Source: an uncultured Allomuricauda sp.
GTDB taxonomy: Bacteria > Bacteroidota > Bacteroidia > Flavobacteriales > Flavobacteriaceae
DNA length: 64,000 bases
Assembly (NCBI RefSeq): GCF_947501165.1
Contig: NZ_CANMUU010000006.1
Location: 17,640-81,639 of the forward strand
Reading direction: 5' to 3'
Position 1 is the first letter of the stretch; every line of letters begins with the position of its first letter. Of the stretch, positions 61,729-64,000 are shown piece by piece. A program made the translations under genes and the position numbers. The notes under the pieces are model-generated. The model searched no databases and was not told the origin of the DNA. It worked only from the letters and a program-made list of their open reading frames with translations.

Positions 61729-63675
61729 TTAGAACGACTTTAAGGTACTATTTATTTCAGTAGTCACCAAGTCTTCAAATGCTTCAACACTTATACTTCC
61801 CAAGTCTTCTCCTCCATGCCTTCTTACGGATATGGTATTGGAGCTTTCTTCCTGTTCGCCCACTATCAACATAAAAGGAACTTTTTTTAATTCTGCTTCA
61901 CGAATCTTCTTTCCAACAGTCTCGTTCCTATTATCAATGAGCGCGCGAATTTCGTTATTTTCTAAAGAATTTAAAACTTTTTCAGCATATTTTTCATGTT
62001 TCTCACTGACAGGCAATACCATAGCTTGGTTTGGAATCAACCATAAAGGGAAGTTTCCGCCGGTATGCTCTAATAGGATAGCCACAAAACGTTCCAAACT
62101 TCCAAAGGGAGCTCTATGAATCATAATGGGCCTATGTAGCTCATTATCACTTCCTTTATAGGTGAGGTCAAAGCGTTCAGGCAAATTATAGTCCACCTGT
62201 ATGGTACCCAACTGCCAGCTTCTTCCCAGGGCATCTTTGACCATAAAATCCAATTTAGGTCCATAGAAAGCAGCTTCTCCTGATTCTACAACAAAATCCA
62301 ATCCTTTTTCCTTGGCTGCATTTATGATTGCATTTTCAGCCTTTTCCCAGTTCTCAACATCCCCAATATATTTATCTGGATTGTTTAAGTCCCTAACGGA
62401 GACTTGGGCCGTAAAGTTGTCAAAACCTAGGGACCTCAAAACATATAGGGACAGGTCAATGACATTTTTAAACTCTTCATTGAGCTGGTCCGGTGTACAG
62501 AAAATATGGGCGTCATCCTGAGTAAAACCCCGAACCCTAGTTAGTCCATGTAGTTCACCACTTTGTTCGTATCGATATACAGTGCCAAATTCAGCATATC
62601 GTTTTGGTAAATCCTTATAGCTAAAATGAAAACTATTATAGATTTCGCAATGATGAGGGCAATTCATTGGTTTCAAAAGGAATTCTTCTTCTTCCTTTGG
62701 GGTATGAATAGGTTGAAAACTATCCTCTCCGTATTTGGCATAATGACCCGAGGTGACATAAAGTTCTTTCTGGCCAATATGAGGAGAAACAACCATCTCA
62801 TAACCTGCTTTTTTTTGCGCTTTTTTCAAAAATTGCTCTAGTCTATCCCTTAAAGCCGCACCATTTGGTAACCATAAAGGAAGACCCTGCCCCACTTTTT
62901 GGGAGAAGGTGAAAAGCCCCAGTTCCTTGCCTAACTTTCTGTGATCTCTTTTTTTCGCTTCTTCCAAAAGCTGGAGATATTCGGTAAGCTCCTTTTGCTT
63001 TGGAAAAGAAATACCATAAACGCGAGTTAGCTGTTTGTTGTTTTCATCCCCACGCCAATAAGCTCCTGCAGTACTCAGTACTTTAAATGCTTTAATGATT
63101 CCAGTATTCGGAATATGGCCTCCTCTACATAAGTCAGTGAAGGTACTATGGTCACAGAAGGTTATGGTGCCATCGTCCAAATTTTCAATCAACTCTACTT
63201 TATATGAGTTGTTTCTTTCCTTGTAAAAACGCAATGCATCACTTTTAGAAACCTCCCTCATTTTGAAATCGTGCTTCTCTCGAGCTATTTCAAGAGCTCT
63301 TTTCTCGATTTGCGGGAAGTCCTTCTCAGAAAAAGAATGTTCACCAAAATCTACATCATAATAGAAGCCATTTTCTATTGCGGGTCCAATGGTCAACTTC
63401 ACTCCAGGATACAATTCTTCTATAGCTTGTGCCAAAACATGAGAAGATGAATGCCAGAATGCAGTCTTGCCCTCATTATCTTTCCAAGTATATAAGGTTA
63501 AGGTTCCATCGGTGTTTAAAGGGGTTGATGTTTCAATAATATCATCATTGAACTTGGCTGAAATGACATTTCTGGCCAAGCCCTCACTAATACTTTTGGC
63601 AACATCCATTGGACTAGTTCCTTTGGAAACCTCTTTGATTGCTCCATCTGGCAACGTTATTTGTATCATTTTCAC
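61729..63675 (-). CDS. thrS: Threonyl-tRNA synthetase
   Basis: A 648-residue class II synthetase. Domains in order: TGS (1-63), second additional editing domain (about 75-225) with HSSSHVLAQAIEE and STFTDLCRGGHI, catalytic domain (about 240-540) with zinc-ligand motif MNCPHHCEIY and class II motif 2 RVRGFTQDDAHIFC, and the anticodon-binding domain (about 545-648). Start at ATG 63675 (MKMIQITLPDG); the ATG two codons later is also possible. First gene of the operon thrS-infC-rpmI-rplT, under a strong promoter. Confidence 0.98.
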   Translation of the reverse strand: MKMIQITLPDGAIKEVSKGTSPMDVAKSISEGLARNVISAKFNDDIIETSTPLNTDGTLTLYTWKDNEGKTAFWHSSSHVLAQAIEELYPGVKLTIGPAIENGFYYDVDFGEHSFSEKDFPQIEKRALEIAREKHDFKMREVSKSDALRFYKERNNSYKVELIENLDDGTITFCDHSTFTDLCRGGHIPNTGIIKAFKVLSTAGAYWRGDENNKQLTRVYGISFPKQKELTEYLQLLEEAKKRDHRKLGKELGLFTFSQKVGQGLPLWLPNGAALRDRLEQFLKKAQKKAGYEMVVSPHIGQKELYVTSGHYAKYGEDSFQPIHTPKEEEEFLLKPMNCPHHCEIYNSFHFSYKDLPKRYAEFGTVYRYEQSGELHGLTRVRGFTQDDAHIFCTPDQLNEEFKNVIDLSLYVLRSLGFDNFTAQVSVRDLNNPDKYIGDVENWEKAENAIINAAKEKGLDFVVESGEAAFYGPKLDFMVKDALGRSWQLGTIQVDYNLPERFDLTYKGSDNELHRPIMIHRAPFGSLERFVAILLEHTGGNFPLWLIPNQAMVLPVSEKHEKYAEKVLNSLENNEIRALIDNRNETVGKKIREAELKKVPFMLIVGEQEESSNTISVRRHGGEDLGSISVEAFEDLVTTEINSTLKSF

Positions 63676-63692
63676 CTTCTGTTTGTGGGGCG

Positions 63693-63723
63693 CAAAGATA
63701 GTATCTTGTATTTAGTGATACAA
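63693..63723 (-). promoter_or_regulatory. Promoter of thrS-infC-rpmI-rplT
   Basis: On the minus strand: TTG (63721-63723), 20-base spacer, TATCTTTG (63693-63700), then GCGCCCC. No T-box or leader gene was found; the leader before thrS is only about 15-20 bases. Confidence 0.6.
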
Positions 63724-64000
63724 CAGTATTATATTTTGATGAATAGCTGAGAAACTATGTATCGGACTACTAGTCAAAAGCTTAAGGATGTTATTGGTGC
63801 TCAACTAAAAGTATTTTGGGTTTAAGGCTGAAAATATTGATATTTAAAAAACTGATAACCAAATAGTTGTATTTTTTTTGATTTTTTTTTGAAAATAGTT
63901 TGGTGGTATTAAATAAAGCTATCTATATTTGCACCCGCTAAAACGGTAAAGGTATTGTTTTTGCAGGGCGAAAGAAGGAGCTCGGAAGGGCGTTTTTTTT
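63724..64000. other. Right-edge intergenic region with an outward promoter
   Basis: No reading frame is supported in these 277 bases. Long T-rich stretches occur at about 63869-63890, followed by a complete promoter (63899-63931) reading out of the window. Confidence 0.5.
63899..63931 (+). promoter_or_regulatory. Strong stable-RNA-type promoter pointing out of the window
   Basis: TTTG (63899-63902), a 21-base spacer, then TATATTTG (63924-63931) followed by GCACCCGCTA. The same GCACCCGC follows the -7 box of the tRNA-Lys promoter, suggesting a tRNA or other abundant transcript beyond 64000. Confidence 0.6.

Overview
The window is about 64 kb of gene-dense, AT-rich chromosome from a marine-type member of the Flavobacteriaceae (Bacteroidota), of the general kind of Muricauda, Robiginitalea, Zobellia or Maribacter. 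The genus-level guess is inference. The phylum call rests on what is visible: many promoters of the Bacteroidota form (TTTG, about 19 bases, TAnnTTTG), a small DUF4295 gene beside rpmB-rpmG-ftsY, a SusC-unlike CarboxypepD-reg/TonB-type barrel protein, lipoproteins with Bacteroidota-style tails, a split transketolase, and a myxol-type carotenoid cluster. No insertion sequence, prophage, CRISPR array or integrated element was seen; this looks like core chromosome.

Layout. 1-3.5 kb: the 5' part of htpG (minus), a candidate small RNA, and a TetR-like regulator with an ABC1/UbiB-type kinase. 3.5-12.5 kb: a secreted S9 peptidase, a fabH/flavin-oxidase pair, an outer-membrane barrel receptor, a CoA-binding protein and a sodium:solute symporter. 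12.5-22 kb: a long plus-strand housekeeping run with recR, a 2-oxoacid dehydrogenase E2, a secreted esterase, a DEDDh exonuclease, a fumarylacetoacetase-family enzyme, an orphan Hpt protein, cinA, rpmB, rpmG, a DUF4295 protein, ftsY and a lipoprotein amidase. 22-31 kb: serine hydrolase, rimO, DoxX with a Tat-exported Gfo/Idh/MocA oxidoreductase, an ECF sigma/anti-sigma pair divergent from a fasciclin-domain protein, and a four-gene minus operon with two START-like proteins. 31-38 kb: two periplasmic PpiC/SurA-type isomerases, MoxR, aconitase, and two TlpA-like proteins of which one has lost its CxxC motif.

38-44.5 kb is the most coherent accessory pathway: crtA-type monooxygenase facing a five-gene operon cruF-crtD-crtZ-crtB-crtI, headed by a MerR/B12-binding regulator with the CarH light-sensing motifs. 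Together these suggest light-controlled synthesis of a monocyclic hydroxylated carotenoid such as saproxanthin or myxol; the lycopene cyclase and GGPP synthase must lie elsewhere. 44.6-64 kb: tRNA-Leu and tRNA-Lys, aroK, a phosphoribosyltransferase, an Hsp15-like S4 protein, a FKBP lipoprotein with calcium-type repeats, a porin-like protein, the two transketolase halves separated by a secreted-protein gene, tgt (apparently lacking the zinc cysteines), an LptF/LptG permease, accA, dnaB, a secreted protein usually mislabelled asparagine synthetase B, hypothetical surface proteins, a cupin, a Cof-type phosphatase, yjbQ, and the classical thrS-infC-rpmI-rplT operon, in which infC appears to start with ATA. 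A strong stable-RNA-type promoter points out of the right edge.
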